Source of the DNA: Candidatus Gallimonas merdae
GTDB taxonomy: Bacteria; Bacillota; Clostridia; Christensenellales; Borkfalkiaceae
Length of the DNA stretch: 64,000 bases
Direction: 5' to 3'
Assembly: GCA_904419525.1 (NCBI GenBank)
Contig: CAJFRT010000005.1
Coordinates: 1 to 64,000 of the forward strand
Shown: positions 1 through 8,721 of the stretch, piece by piece
How the letters are laid out: the number at the start of each line of letters is the position of its first letter
How positions within the stretch are numbered: the stretch's first letter is position 1
The notes under the pieces: generated by a model
The model's database searches: none
What the model saw: the letters and a program-made list of their open reading frames with translations, nothing else
Told to the model about the DNA's origin: nothing
Position numbers and translations under genes: made by a program

Positions 1-1
1 C

Positions 2-466
2 AAGCTCTTTGTCGCGCACCACGAGGCGGTGCCGGAAGTCGTCGCAAAGACGGTGGAGGAAAAGGTCGCCGCATATCAGGCGGAGGGACAGAGCGTAGAG
101 CAGCACAACGGAAAATACTTCCTTGTCGTTGCGCAATACCCGAACGGCGGGAAAGACCTCGAAGAGATACTTCCGACGAATGCCGTTCCGGCCAAAGAGG
201 CGTATGACGAGTACGAGGACATCTACGTGTATATCCCGTATACGGAAGATGAGCTTGCCGCCATAGAATACAGGAGTGAGATCGCAAAGGCAAAAGCATA
301 TCTTCAGGAAACGGACTATATCGTCCTGAAAATCGCCGAAGCAACGGCAGAGGGCGACGCGGCGGGTGTCGCCGCATTGCAGGAAGAATACGCCGTACAG
401 CTGGAAAAAAGAAAGGAGGCAAGGGCGGCCGTCAACGCAAACGAGGCGTCGCTCATGAATTTGTAA
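2..466 (+). CDS. hypothetical protein, phage-like, 5'-truncated by window start
   Basis: Frame is open to the window start; charged/coiled C-terminus; followed 10 nt later by the next ORF. Confidence 0.6.
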   Translation, partial: KLFVAHHEAVPEVVAKTVEEKVAAYQAEGQSVEQHNGKYFLVVAQYPNGGKDLEEILPTNAVPAKEAYDEYEDIYVYIPYTEDELAAIEYRSEIAKAKAYLQETDYIVLKIAEATAEGDAAGVAALQEEYAVQLEKRKEARAAVNANEASLMNL

Positions 467-476
467 GGAGTAAAAT

Positions 477-1127
477 ATGCGGAATATCGATCTGAAGCGG
501 GGGAGCGTCGCGAAGTATGACGACGGCTCTCCTTTTTTGGTGGAATCCGGGGCCCTGGAACTCGGGTTCCGGCTCCCTGACCCGAACGGGGACTATTTCG
601 TTGTGTCCCAGACGTCCATCGCGGAGGACGGGAGAAAGAGGCTCCCTATCGCAAGGGACGGAAGGGTCGCGCTGCATGTCTCTGTCGGGGAACTGCGCCT
701 GGCGGTGAAACGGTACATCGGCGGCCGGCTTGTGGAAAGTTACGGCGTCGAGCCGCTCGACGTCAGAAGCGTTGACGGAACGGTCACGGCGTACCCGGAG
801 CTCTCCGCTCTGCAGCGTCAGGCGGCAGGCCTTGAAAAGACAATGCAGGAAGAACGTGAGGCAAGAAAACAGGCATGTGCGGAAGCGCTGAAAGCCATGG
901 AGCAGAATACAGAAAAGGCGGTGTCAGGTGTCAGAAAAGATGCATTGAACGCGGTGCACAAGCTCGCCGTGGCGTTCCTGCGCTATGCCTATACGGACTA
1001 TCGTCGCAACATCTATGTGAATACGCAGAACGCTTCTTTTGAGCAGTTTCTGTCGGCATTCGGATTTTCGGAGAAAGATTTCACCGCAGAGGAACTCGCG
1101 GCGATCAAAGAGGAGGCAAAGATATGA
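477..1127 (+). CDS. hypothetical protein, possibly phage structural
   Basis: 216-aa ORF with a Gly/Asp-rich N-terminal part and a coiled-coil middle; ATGA overlap with the next ORF. Confidence 0.6.
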   Translation: MRNIDLKRGSVAKYDDGSPFLVESGALELGFRLPDPNGDYFVVSQTSIAEDGRKRLPIARDGRVALHVSVGELRLAVKRYIGGRLVESYGVEPLDVRSVDGTVTAYPELSALQRQAAGLEKTMQEEREARKQACAEALKAMEQNTEKAVSGVRKDALNAVHKLAVAFLRYAYTDYRRNIYVNTQNASFEQFLSAFGFSEKDFTAEELAAIKEEAKI

Positions 1128-1735
1128 CAAAGAAACTTTTCATTGTGTTCCTTGCGGCGGTCCTGCTGCTGTTCGGACTTTCCGCGACCTGTGTCTATGT
1201 GGCGGCATGCGCGGAGGAGACCGTTCAGGAAGCGCCTGTCGAGCCGCAGGAGCCATCGGACGGGCAGGACGGGGAAACAGACGACGGGGCGCAGAGCGGC
1301 CTGCAGACGCTCGTTGACGGCTTTATCACGCAGCTGAAAGACAAGTACGGCGATCAATGGCAGCAGTACTACGATGCGATCATCGCCGAATGGGGGACGG
1401 TGGAGCAGTATCTCCTTTCCCTTGTTCCGGAAGATTCTCCCGACGTCGTAAAAGACGGGTGGCAGGAATTTGTTTCGTGGCTCGGAGAGTATTCTCCCAT
1501 CTGGGGTTCTATCCTCGCGGCAGTACTCGTCATTATCGTGATCGTATTCGGCAAAAAGGCGCTGAATGCCCTGAAAAATTTCTTCCTTTCCCTGTTCCGG
1601 TCGAAGAACAAGGAATATCAGGCGCTCACCGCGCAGAACGAAGCGCTGCTCGCGCTTCTCGGCGAAAATCCGAAATTTGAAGAGAACCGCGCCGCTCTGA
1701 AGGCGTCCAACAAGGAGATGGCAAAAGATGACTAA
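1124..1735 (+). CDS. exported/membrane hypothetical protein
   Basis: N-terminal signal peptide (MTKKLFIVFLAAVLLLFGLSATCVYVAA) and a C-terminal TM segment (ILAAVLVIIVIVFG). Confidence 0.6.
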   Translation: MTKKLFIVFLAAVLLLFGLSATCVYVAACAEETVQEAPVEPQEPSDGQDGETDDGAQSGLQTLVDGFITQLKDKYGDQWQQYYDAIIAEWGTVEQYLLSLVPEDSPDVVKDGWQEFVSWLGEYSPIWGSILAAVLVIIVIVFGKKALNALKNFFLSLFRSKNKEYQALTAQNEALLALLGENPKFEENRAALKASNKEMAKDD

Positions 1736-2159
1736 ATCCATGACACCGAAACAGTACAAGCGCCGCAGATATGCGTATTTCTGGCTTGCGCTTGCCTGTT
1801 GTTTTATTCCGCATGTTGTCGCGACTGCATGTCTTTTGCCTTTTATGGTGGAAAGCACCGGCTTGAAATGGGGCATCGGACTTGCGCTTGTGTTCCTCAA
1901 CACGATCCCGTTCGTGTTCGGTTTTTTCAAGTCATTCTTCATGCACTTCCCGTTTTTTAACTGGCTTGCCCTTATCTTTCTTTGCTGTGCAGGCTTTTTT
2001 ACGCTGGACGTTTTTGCGGAGTATGTGTCCACCTTCAAAGTGATCGAGAGTGTTGCCTTTGTGGGCGGGATTCTCGCCTGCGTGTTCTGGGGGCTGCACC
2101 GCAAGTACAGGACAAAGGACGGACAGGCAAAGACCATGAAGGAACTCGGGGTGATCTGA
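1728..2159 (+). CDS. multi-pass membrane hypothetical protein
   Basis: About four hydrophobic segments; overlaps the upstream ORF by 8 nt. Confidence 0.6.
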   Translation: MTKSMTPKQYKRRRYAYFWLALACCFIPHVVATACLLPFMVESTGLKWGIGLALVFLNTIPFVFGFFKSFFMHFPFFNWLALIFLCCAGFFTLDVFAEYVSTFKVIESVAFVGGILACVFWGLHRKYRTKDGQAKTMKELGVI

Positions 2160-2160
2160 T

Positions 2161-3174
2161 ATGTTCAATTTCGATGAAGAAAAGAAGCCCGCCGAAAAGA
2201 AAAAGGTCTCAACGGCGGACTTCCTCGACGCTTCCACGCTCGTCATCGTTGCCGCACTCGTCGTGGCGATCGTCTGCGCGTTCCTCGTGCAGTTCGTCTT
2301 TTCGCCCGAGATCAGCTGGCGGGACGTCGGCGTGGACGGCGCCATTATCTGCGTCTGCACGATGTCTATCTATATTCTCCTGCGGTCGTATACGCTCCGC
2401 AGAGGGCGCAGGACGGACGTGTGGCAGCGTGCCGCCCAACGGGTGCGGGACAACGCGAGGAAGATCACGGAACGCAATTACGCCCGCTATACGGCGGAAT
2501 ACTGCCGCGCATGGGAACAGGAACACCTCGACGCCGCCCAGGAGGCCGCGCTCTCCCGCGTCGGCATCCCGCTCGGAACATTCCGCGACGATTACTGCCG
2601 CTATACCCAAAAAGAGCTGCGCGGGAAATTCCCCGATCTCACGGACGGGGAAAGGGAAGCGATAAAAAAGGCGCGCAGGGTACGGCGCATGAAATATGAC
2701 GAGCGGTATCTCTACAACGATGAGGAGGACGGAAAACGGCAGAAGTCTCCCTCCGAGCAGACAAAGTGCAAGAAGAAAAACACGTTCATCAACGTCAGAA
2801 CGGTCGTCACTTCTGTCCTGACCTGCGGGCTTTCCGCTTCGTTCTTCCAGGAAGTGATCTTCAATTTTTCCGCAGAGGCCGTCATCCAATGCGTCATCAA
2901 GCTCGCTCTTGTGGCGTTCTTCGGCGCGCTCGGCATGATCGGCGGGTACAATTTCTCCACCCAGGAAGAAGTGCGCGAAATGGACGCCCGCGCCGACGAA
3001 CAGGAACGGTTTATCAAGTGGTGCGAGACGGAAAAGGACGTGGAGAAATTTAGAGGAAAAGACGGGGAAAAACTTGGGGGCAAGCTGGGGGCAGATTTTC
3101 AGTCCCTTGCAAAAAATGGCGTTTTTGAGGCAAAAAACACCGAAAACAGCGTAAAAACGGGGATTTTTGAATAG
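2161..3174 (+). CDS. membrane-anchored hypothetical protein with cytoplasmic C-terminal tail
   Basis: 337-aa ORF with two N-terminal and two central TM segments; last gene before the tRNA fragment. Confidence 0.6.
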   Translation: MFNFDEEKKPAEKKKVSTADFLDASTLVIVAALVVAIVCAFLVQFVFSPEISWRDVGVDGAIICVCTMSIYILLRSYTLRRGRRTDVWQRAAQRVRDNARKITERNYARYTAEYCRAWEQEHLDAAQEAALSRVGIPLGTFRDDYCRYTQKELRGKFPDLTDGEREAIKKARRVRRMKYDERYLYNDEEDGKRQKSPSEQTKCKKKNTFINVRTVVTSVLTCGLSASFFQEVIFNFSAEAVIQCVIKLALVAFFGALGMIGGYNFSTQEEVREMDARADEQERFIKWCETEKDVEKFRGKDGEKLGGKLGADFQSLAKNGVFEAKNTENSVKTGIFE

Positions 3175-3184
3175 ACCGTTTGGC

Positions 3185-3207
3185 TTCGACTCCCGTTTCC
3201 TGCTCCA
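3185..3207 (+). other. tRNA 3'-end fragment, probable attR core (tRNA-Gly-like)
   Basis: TTCGACTCCCGTTTCCTGCTCCA fits T54-A76 of a tRNA exactly (T-loop TTCGACT, C61-T65, acceptor TTCCTGC, U73, CCA). No matching 5' half lies upstream. Confidence 0.75.
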
Positions 3208-3217
3208 AACCGAGGAT

Positions 3218-3238
3218 AAGGGCGCATCTTGCGCCCTT
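3218..3238 (+). terminator. Rho-independent terminator, probably the original tRNA terminator
   Basis: AAGGGCGC-atctt-GCGCCCTT followed by TCTTC. Confidence 0.6.
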
Positions 3239-3401
3239 TCTTCATATTGCGGGCTTCGGTCATTCCCGTCCCGGCAAACTCTCTCGCCTTCGCTTTTGAA
3301 AGAACGCAGTCTGCAACCTTTCTGCTCGTCTGGCGGCAGCATTTCCCACGAAACCCGGAATGCGCAGCCGGACGGATGCGCTTTTCTCTTGTGCAATCAG
3401 G

Positions 3402-3430
3402 TTGCCAATCGGTGAAATTTGTGGTATACT
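3402..3430 (+). promoter_or_regulatory. promoter of the metallophosphoesterase gene
   Basis: TTGCCA-17-TATACT; -10 lies 7 nt before the ATG. Confidence 0.65.
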
Positions 3431-3437
3431 TTTCCCC

Positions 3438-4133
3438 ATGAAAGTGTTTGCGATCAGCGATCTGCACCTGTCCGGGCTCAAAGAAAAGCCGATGAATATC
3501 TTCGGGGAGAACTGGGAGGGGCATTTTGAAAAAATTGCATCGGACTGGCGTGCAAAGGTCTCGGCAGAGGACGTCGTTCTGATCGGCGGCGACACCTCCT
3601 GGGGCATGAAGCTCGAAGAGGGCATGTTCGACGTCGCGCGCCTTGCGCCGCTCCCCGGGAAGAAGGTGTTCATTCGCGGCAATCACGACTATTGGTGGAA
3701 CGGCATCACGCGCGTGCGGGCTTCCGCGCCCGACGACACGTTCCTGTTTCTGCAGAATGACTGCGTGAAACTCGGCCCGTACATCGTCGCCGGATCGCGC
3801 GGGTGGACCTGCCCCGGCAGTCCCGACTTCACCGAACGCGACGAAAAACTCTATCTCCGGGAGGCCGAACGCTTCCGGCTTGCCTTTCAGGAAGTCCGGA
3901 AAGTACGCGCGGAGGAGGACAGACTGATCGCGCTCATTCATTATCCTCCCTTCAACATCCGGCGGGAAGAGACGCTCTTCACGCGGCTGTTTGAGGAAAA
4001 TAGCGTGGACAAGGTGGTGTTCGGACACCTGCACGGCAGCGGGTTCTTCCCCTTGAAGTGTGAAAGGGGCGGCATCGAGTACTTTCTCACCTCCTGCGAC
4101 AAGGTCAATTTCCGCCTCACGCAAATTTTCTGA
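3438..4133 (+). CDS. metallophosphoesterase (calcineurin-like)
   Basis: MKVFAISDLHLSG, GGDTSWG, RGNHDYWW, FGHLHGSG motifs. Confidence 0.85.
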   Translation: MKVFAISDLHLSGLKEKPMNIFGENWEGHFEKIASDWRAKVSAEDVVLIGGDTSWGMKLEEGMFDVARLAPLPGKKVFIRGNHDYWWNGITRVRASAPDDTFLFLQNDCVKLGPYIVAGSRGWTCPGSPDFTERDEKLYLREAERFRLAFQEVRKVRAEEDRLIALIHYPPFNIRREETLFTRLFEENSVDKVVFGHLHGSGFFPLKCERGGIEYFLTSCDKVNFRLTQIF

Positions 4134-4150
4134 GAAGTTGTTCCAAACCC

Positions 4151-4179
4151 TTTACATTTGCTCTTCCGTATGGTATAAT
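4151..4179 (+). promoter_or_regulatory. pyr operon promoter
   Basis: TTTACA-17-TATAAT. Confidence 0.75.
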
Positions 4180-4205
4180 GAACAGCGTAAACGGTTCTTT
4201 AAGAG

Positions 4206-4289
4206 CGGCACCGCGATGCCGACAAGACGCTCGTTTCGCATTTTTTCTGGAGACAACGGTCTTGCGGCACGCCCGTAAGGCCTTTTTTT
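4206..4289 (+). promoter_or_regulatory. pyr leader transcription attenuator (anti-antiterminator, antiterminator and terminator elements)
   Basis: Terminator GGTCTTGCGG-cacgc-CCGTAAGGCC-TTTTTTT at 4258-4289; CCGaCAAGAC at 4219-4228 can pair with GTCTTGCGG at 4259-4267; CGGCA..TGCCG hairpin 4206-4221 overlaps the antiterminator arm. Confidence 0.7.
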
Positions 4290-4327
4290 CGCGGAAAAAC
4301 TCCGAACGGCCATGCAAGGAGGACAAC

Positions 4328-4876
4328 ATGCAGCCTGTGATCATGAACGCAGAGGGCATGGCGCGCACGCTGCGCCGCCTCTCGCATGAGATCGAAGAGC
4401 GCAACGAAGGATTTTCCGGCGTCGTTCTGGTCGGCGTGAAGCGTGGCGGCGAGGTCGTTGCCCGCAGACTCTCCGCCATCATCTCCGAAACGGGGCGGGG
4501 CGATGTTCCGTGCGCGGGACTGGACATCACGATGTCGCGCGACGATCTCGTCTCGGCGTTTATCCTGCCGGAGGCGGAAAAAAACGACCTCGGTTTTCCG
4601 CTCGAAGGCAAGACGGTCGTCTTATGCGACGACGTTCTGCACACGGGCAGAAGCGCCGTTGCGGGGATCGAGGCGCTCTTCCGCCTCGGCCGGCCCGCGA
4701 AAATCCAGCTCCTCGTGCTTGTCGACCGCGGGGGAAGGGAACTGCCCGTGCGCGCCGACTATGTGGGAAAGAACGTTCCCACGTCCAAGGAAGAATATAT
4801 CGAAGTGCATTTCACCGAACTGGGCGCCGGCGAGGACGCCCTGACGATCACAAGGAGAACAAATGCTGAAGCATAA
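4328..4876 (+). CDS. pyrR: bifunctional pyr operon regulator / uracil phosphoribosyltransferase
   Basis: PRTase motif VVLCDDVLHTGRS, GVKRGG; first gene of the pyr operon; AAGGAGG before ATG 4328. Confidence 0.9.
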   Translation: MQPVIMNAEGMARTLRRLSHEIEERNEGFSGVVLVGVKRGGEVVARRLSAIISETGRGDVPCAGLDITMSRDDLVSAFILPEAEKNDLGFPLEGKTVVLCDDVLHTGRSAVAGIEALFRLGRPAKIQLLVLVDRGGRELPVRADYVGKNVPTSKEEYIEVHFTELGAGEDALTITRRTNAEA

Positions 4877-5783
4877 GGACGTATTGGGACTTTACGATCT
4901 GTCCGCGGAGGAGATCGACGAGATCCTGACCGTGGGCATGAGCATGAAAAAACTGCTCCGGCAGAACATCAAAAAGCTGCCGCACCTGCAGGGCAAGTCT
5001 GTCACGACGCTCTTCTACGAGAACAGCACGCGTACGCGGTGCTCGTTTGAACTGGCCGCCAAGTACATGGGGGCGCACGTCGTCAACATTGCGGCGGCCT
5101 CCTCCTCGGTGCAGAAGGGCGAGACGCTTGTGGACACGGGAAAGACGCTGGACGCGATGAAAAACGACGTCATCGTGATCCGCCACCCCATGGGCGGCGC
5201 GCCGCGTCTGCTTGCAAAGACGGTCAGAGCGCACGTCGTCAACGCGGGCGACGGCATGAACGAGCACCCCTCGCAGGCGCTTCTGGACATGCTGACGATG
5301 CGCGAAAATTTCCCCTCGCTCGAGGGTCTGCGGGTCGCCATTCTCGGCGACATCAGCCATTCGCGCGTTGCAAAGAGCAATCTGTTCGGCCTGAGAAAGA
5401 TGGGGGCGGAGGTCAGAATGTACGCGCCGCGCACGCTTATGCCGACGGGGATCGACAAAATGGGCGCAAAGATCTGCTCCTCCCGCGAGGAGGCGGTCGA
5501 CGGCGCCGACGTCGTCATGGGGCTTCGGATCCAGCTGGAGCGCCAGCATGCGGGGAATTTCCCCTCGCTCGGCGAATATGCAAAGTTTTTCGGCGTGAAC
5601 GAAGCGGTCATGCAGTATGCAAAGCCGGGCGCGCTTGTCATGCACCCCGGCCCTGTCAACCGCGGCGTGGAACTCACCAGTGCGCTCATTGACGGAGACA
5701 CGAGCCGCATTGAAGAGCAGGTGCTTTCGGGCATTGCGGTGAGAATGGCAATTCTCTTTCTGCTCACCAAGGAGGAGGTATGA
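4863..5783 (+). CDS. pyrB: aspartate carbamoyltransferase catalytic chain
   Basis: FYENSTRTRCSFELAAK, HPSQALLDMLT, HPGPVNRGVE motifs. Confidence 0.95.
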   Translation: MLKHKDVLGLYDLSAEEIDEILTVGMSMKKLLRQNIKKLPHLQGKSVTTLFYENSTRTRCSFELAAKYMGAHVVNIAAASSSVQKGETLVDTGKTLDAMKNDVIVIRHPMGGAPRLLAKTVRAHVVNAGDGMNEHPSQALLDMLTMRENFPSLEGLRVAILGDISHSRVAKSNLFGLRKMGAEVRMYAPRTLMPTGIDKMGAKICSSREEAVDGADVVMGLRIQLERQHAGNFPSLGEYAKFFGVNEAVMQYAKPGALVMHPGPVNRGVELTSALIDGDTSRIEEQVLSGIAVRMAILFLLTKEEV

Positions 5784-7030
5784 TCTTAAAAAACGCAGAC
5801 GTCGTCCTGAAAGACGGCGTCAGAAAGCTGGATATCCGCATTGAGGACGGCAGGATCGCCGGGCTCGGCAGGTTTGAGGGGGAGGGCATCGACTGCACGG
5901 GGCTGACGGTCTTTCCCGGATTCATCGACATGCACGTGCATCTCCGCGAACCGGGATTTGAAAAGAAGGAGGACATCGCTTCGGGCAGCGCGGCGGCGGT
6001 CAGAGGCGGATTCACGCAGATCTGCTGCATGCCCAACACCAGGCCCGTCACGGACAACAAGGTGGTCGTCTCCTACATCGTCAACCGCGCGAAGGAAGTG
6101 AATCTGTGCAAGGTGCGTCCCATCGGCGCGATCACGGAGGGGCAGGAAGGGAAAAACCTCGCCGCGATCGGCGCGATGAAGGCGGCGGGCGCCGTGGCCC
6201 TGTCCGAGGACGGCAAAAGCGTCCTGTCCGCCGGCCTCATGGCAAACGCCATGATGTATGCCGCCGATTTCGGGCTGAAATGCCTCTGCCACTGCGAGGA
6301 CGCTTCGCTGGTGGACGGGGGCGTCGTCAACGAGGGCTATTATTCCACGCTGACGGGGCTCAAGGGCAGCATCCGCGCCGCCGAGGACATCGTCATCGCG
6401 CGCGAGATCTGCCTTGCCGAAAGCCTTGCGCTCCCCGTTCACATCTGCCACGTCTCCACGTACAGCGGCGTTCAGCTCATCCGCGAGGCCAAGGCGCGCG
6501 GCGTTCAGGTGACTGCGGAGACCTGCCCGCACTATTTCACGCTCACCGACGAGGTGATCGCCTCCTTTGATACGAACACCAAGGTCAATCCGCCCATTCG
6601 CGAGGAAAAGGACAGGCTCGCGATCATCGAGGGGCTTCGGGACGGAACACTCGACTGCATCGTCACCGATCACGCGCCCCACCATGCCGACGACAAGAAC
6701 GTGGAGTATGCGCTGGCGGCGTTCGGCATCAGCGGGCTGGAGACGTCGTTCGCGCTCTCCTATACGCAGCTCGTCCGCGGCGGCACGCTCACATTGGAGC
6801 AGCTGGCCGACAAGATGAGCGCGGCTCCCGCGCGTATTCTGGGGCTGGAGGGCGGCGCCGTCGAGCCGGGAGCACCGGCCGATCTCACCGTCGTCGACCT
6901 GAACGAAGCGTGGACGATCGATCCCGCGCAGTTCGTCTCCAAGGGTAAAAACACGCCGTTTGCGGGGCGGGAAGTTTACGGAAAAGTCCGGTACACCATT
7001 GTGGACGGCGCAATCAGATATGAGGGGTAA
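5780..7030 (+). CDS. pyrC: dihydroorotase
   Basis: DMHVHLREPG, TDHAPHH motifs; ATGA overlap with pyrB. Confidence 0.95.
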   Translation: MILKNADVVLKDGVRKLDIRIEDGRIAGLGRFEGEGIDCTGLTVFPGFIDMHVHLREPGFEKKEDIASGSAAAVRGGFTQICCMPNTRPVTDNKVVVSYIVNRAKEVNLCKVRPIGAITEGQEGKNLAAIGAMKAAGAVALSEDGKSVLSAGLMANAMMYAADFGLKCLCHCEDASLVDGGVVNEGYYSTLTGLKGSIRAAEDIVIAREICLAESLALPVHICHVSTYSGVQLIREAKARGVQVTAETCPHYFTLTDEVIASFDTNTKVNPPIREEKDRLAIIEGLRDGTLDCIVTDHAPHHADDKNVEYALAAFGISGLETSFALSYTQLVRGGTLTLEQLADKMSAAPARILGLEGGAVEPGAPADLTVVDLNEAWTIDPAQFVSKGKNTPFAGREVYGKVRYTIVDGAIRYEG

Positions 7031-7032
7031 TT

Positions 7033-7944
7033 ATGGTCATCGACAGACTCATTGAAAAAATCATCGCAATGCAGAATCCCACCTGCGTGGGACTGGATAC
7101 GCAGCTCGACTACCTGCCCGAGGACATGCGCGCAGGGGTCGGGACGTGTGAACAGGCGGCGGACGCGCTGCTTGCCTTCAACCGGAAGATCGTGGACAGC
7201 GTCTGCGACATCGTTCCGGCCGTCAAAGTTCAGGTCGCCTATTACGAACAGTACGGCGCGGCGGGCATGCGCGCGTTCCTGGATACGGTCGCCTATGCGA
7301 AGAAAAAGGGACTCTTCGTCATTGCCGATTGCAAGCGCAACGACATCGGCTCCACGGCAGGGCGCTATTCCGCGGCCTATCTGGGCGAAACGGCGTTGGA
7401 CGGGCAGACCGTTCAGGTCGCAGGCTGCGATTTCCTGACCATAAACGCATACCTCGGCACGGACGGCGTACAGCCCTTCCTGGACGACTGCAAAAAATTT
7501 GACCGCGGGCTGTTTATCCTGGTCAAGACGAGCAACCCTTCTTCGGGGGAATTGCAGGATCTCAGACTTGCCGACGGCCGCACCGTGTATGAGTGCATGG
7601 GCTACATGGTCGAGGGCTGGGGCGCAGAACTGACCGGCGCGTACGGCTATTCCGCCGTGGGGGCGGTGGTCGGCGCGACGCACCCCGCCGAGGCGAAGAT
7701 CCTGCGCGGACGGCTCCATCACACGTTCTTCCTCATTCCCGGCTACGGGGCGCAGGGGGGCAACGCGGAGATGCTCAAAAACTGCTTCGATGAAAACGGC
7801 CTCGGCGGCATCGTCAACAATTCGCGCGGGATTTTGTGCGCGTACCGGAAGAACGGCGGCACGTATTATGAAGCGGCGCGCGCGGCGTGCCTCGCCATGA
7901 AAGCGGATCTTGCGTCCGTGCTGGGGGAGATATGCGCGAAATAA
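7033..7944 (+). CDS. pyrF: orotidine 5'-phosphate decarboxylase
   Basis: GLDTQLDYLP, VIADCKRNDIGSTA, IPGYGAQGG motifs. Confidence 0.92.
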   Translation: MVIDRLIEKIIAMQNPTCVGLDTQLDYLPEDMRAGVGTCEQAADALLAFNRKIVDSVCDIVPAVKVQVAYYEQYGAAGMRAFLDTVAYAKKKGLFVIADCKRNDIGSTAGRYSAAYLGETALDGQTVQVAGCDFLTINAYLGTDGVQPFLDDCKKFDRGLFILVKTSNPSSGELQDLRLADGRTVYECMGYMVEGWGAELTGAYGYSAVGAVVGATHPAEAKILRGRLHHTFFLIPGYGAQGGNAEMLKNCFDENGLGGIVNNSRGILCAYRKNGGTYYEAARAACLAMKADLASVLGEICAK

Positions 7945-8684
7945 GGGCACTCGTGCTGGAAAACCGGCGCATCGCAGATGAAATTTATTCGCTGACGTTC
8001 GCGGCGGACGAAGAGCTCTCCGTCCGGCCCGGGCAGTTCTGCATGATCGGCGTGGGCGGATTTCCGCTCCGCCGTCCCATCGCCGTGTGCAAGGCGGAAG
8101 GGGAGCGCGTGACGGTCTGTTACCGCCTGAAGGGAAACGGTACGCGCGCGCTCGCACGCGAATACAAGACGGGGGAAAAGCTCTCCGTCCTGCTTCCGCT
8201 CGGCAACGGGTTTTACGTGGCGGATTCCGAAAAAAAGGTCGCCGTCGTGGGCGGCGGCGTGGGGATCTTCCCGCTCATTGCGGCGATCCGCGCATACAGC
8301 AAAAATAAACAGGTCTACGCGTACATGGGCTTCCGGAACCGTTCCGCCGTGTGCATGGAATACGAGATGGCGCGCGGGGAAAAACTCGTCATCGCCACCG
8401 ACGACGGGAGCGTGGGCTTTCACGGCACCAGCGTACAGGCATTCATGCAGGACGTGGACGAGATCAGACCCGACGTCGTGCTCGCCTGCGGACCGACGCC
8501 CATGCTGCGGGCGCTCAAAACGGCGGTAAAGGGCAGGGATATCCCCGTGTACGTTTCGCTGGAAGAGCGCATGGGCTGCGGCATCGGCGCCTGCCTTGTG
8601 TGCGTCTGCGACAAGACGGACGGCGCGCATGCCCGCGTGTGCAAGGACGGCCCCGTCTTTGAGATAGGCGACGTGGTCCTCTGA
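7932..8684 (+). CDS. pyrK: dihydroorotate dehydrogenase electron-transfer subunit
   Basis: Ferredoxin-reductase-like fold, GGGVGIFPL, C-terminal MGCGIGACLVCVC; overlaps pyrF end. Confidence 0.88.
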   Translation: MREIRALVLENRRIADEIYSLTFAADEELSVRPGQFCMIGVGGFPLRRPIAVCKAEGERVTVCYRLKGNGTRALAREYKTGEKLSVLLPLGNGFYVADSEKKVAVVGGGVGIFPLIAAIRAYSKNKQVYAYMGFRNRSAVCMEYEMARGEKLVIATDDGSVGFHGTSVQAFMQDVDEIRPDVVLACGPTPMLRALKTAVKGRDIPVYVSLEERMGCGIGACLVCVCDKTDGAHARVCKDGPVFEIGDVVL

Positions 8685-8721
8685 AATAACTCCGTCGGGC
8701 GGCGAAGCAAGGAGAGGGGTT

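Larger units (their letters stand above)
1..3207. mobile_element. right end of an integrated prophage-like element (left end outside window)
   Basis: Tightly packed same-strand ORFs of unknown function, several overlapping, end at a tRNA 3'-end fragment (3185-3207) followed by a host-type terminator. No integrase or clear phage hallmark gene is in view. Confidence 0.6.

Noticed and set aside
4178-4327. N-terminal extension of PyrR starting at 4178
   Set aside because: ATG overlaps the -10 box and the frame runs through the leader terminator; start at 4328 has a proper SD.
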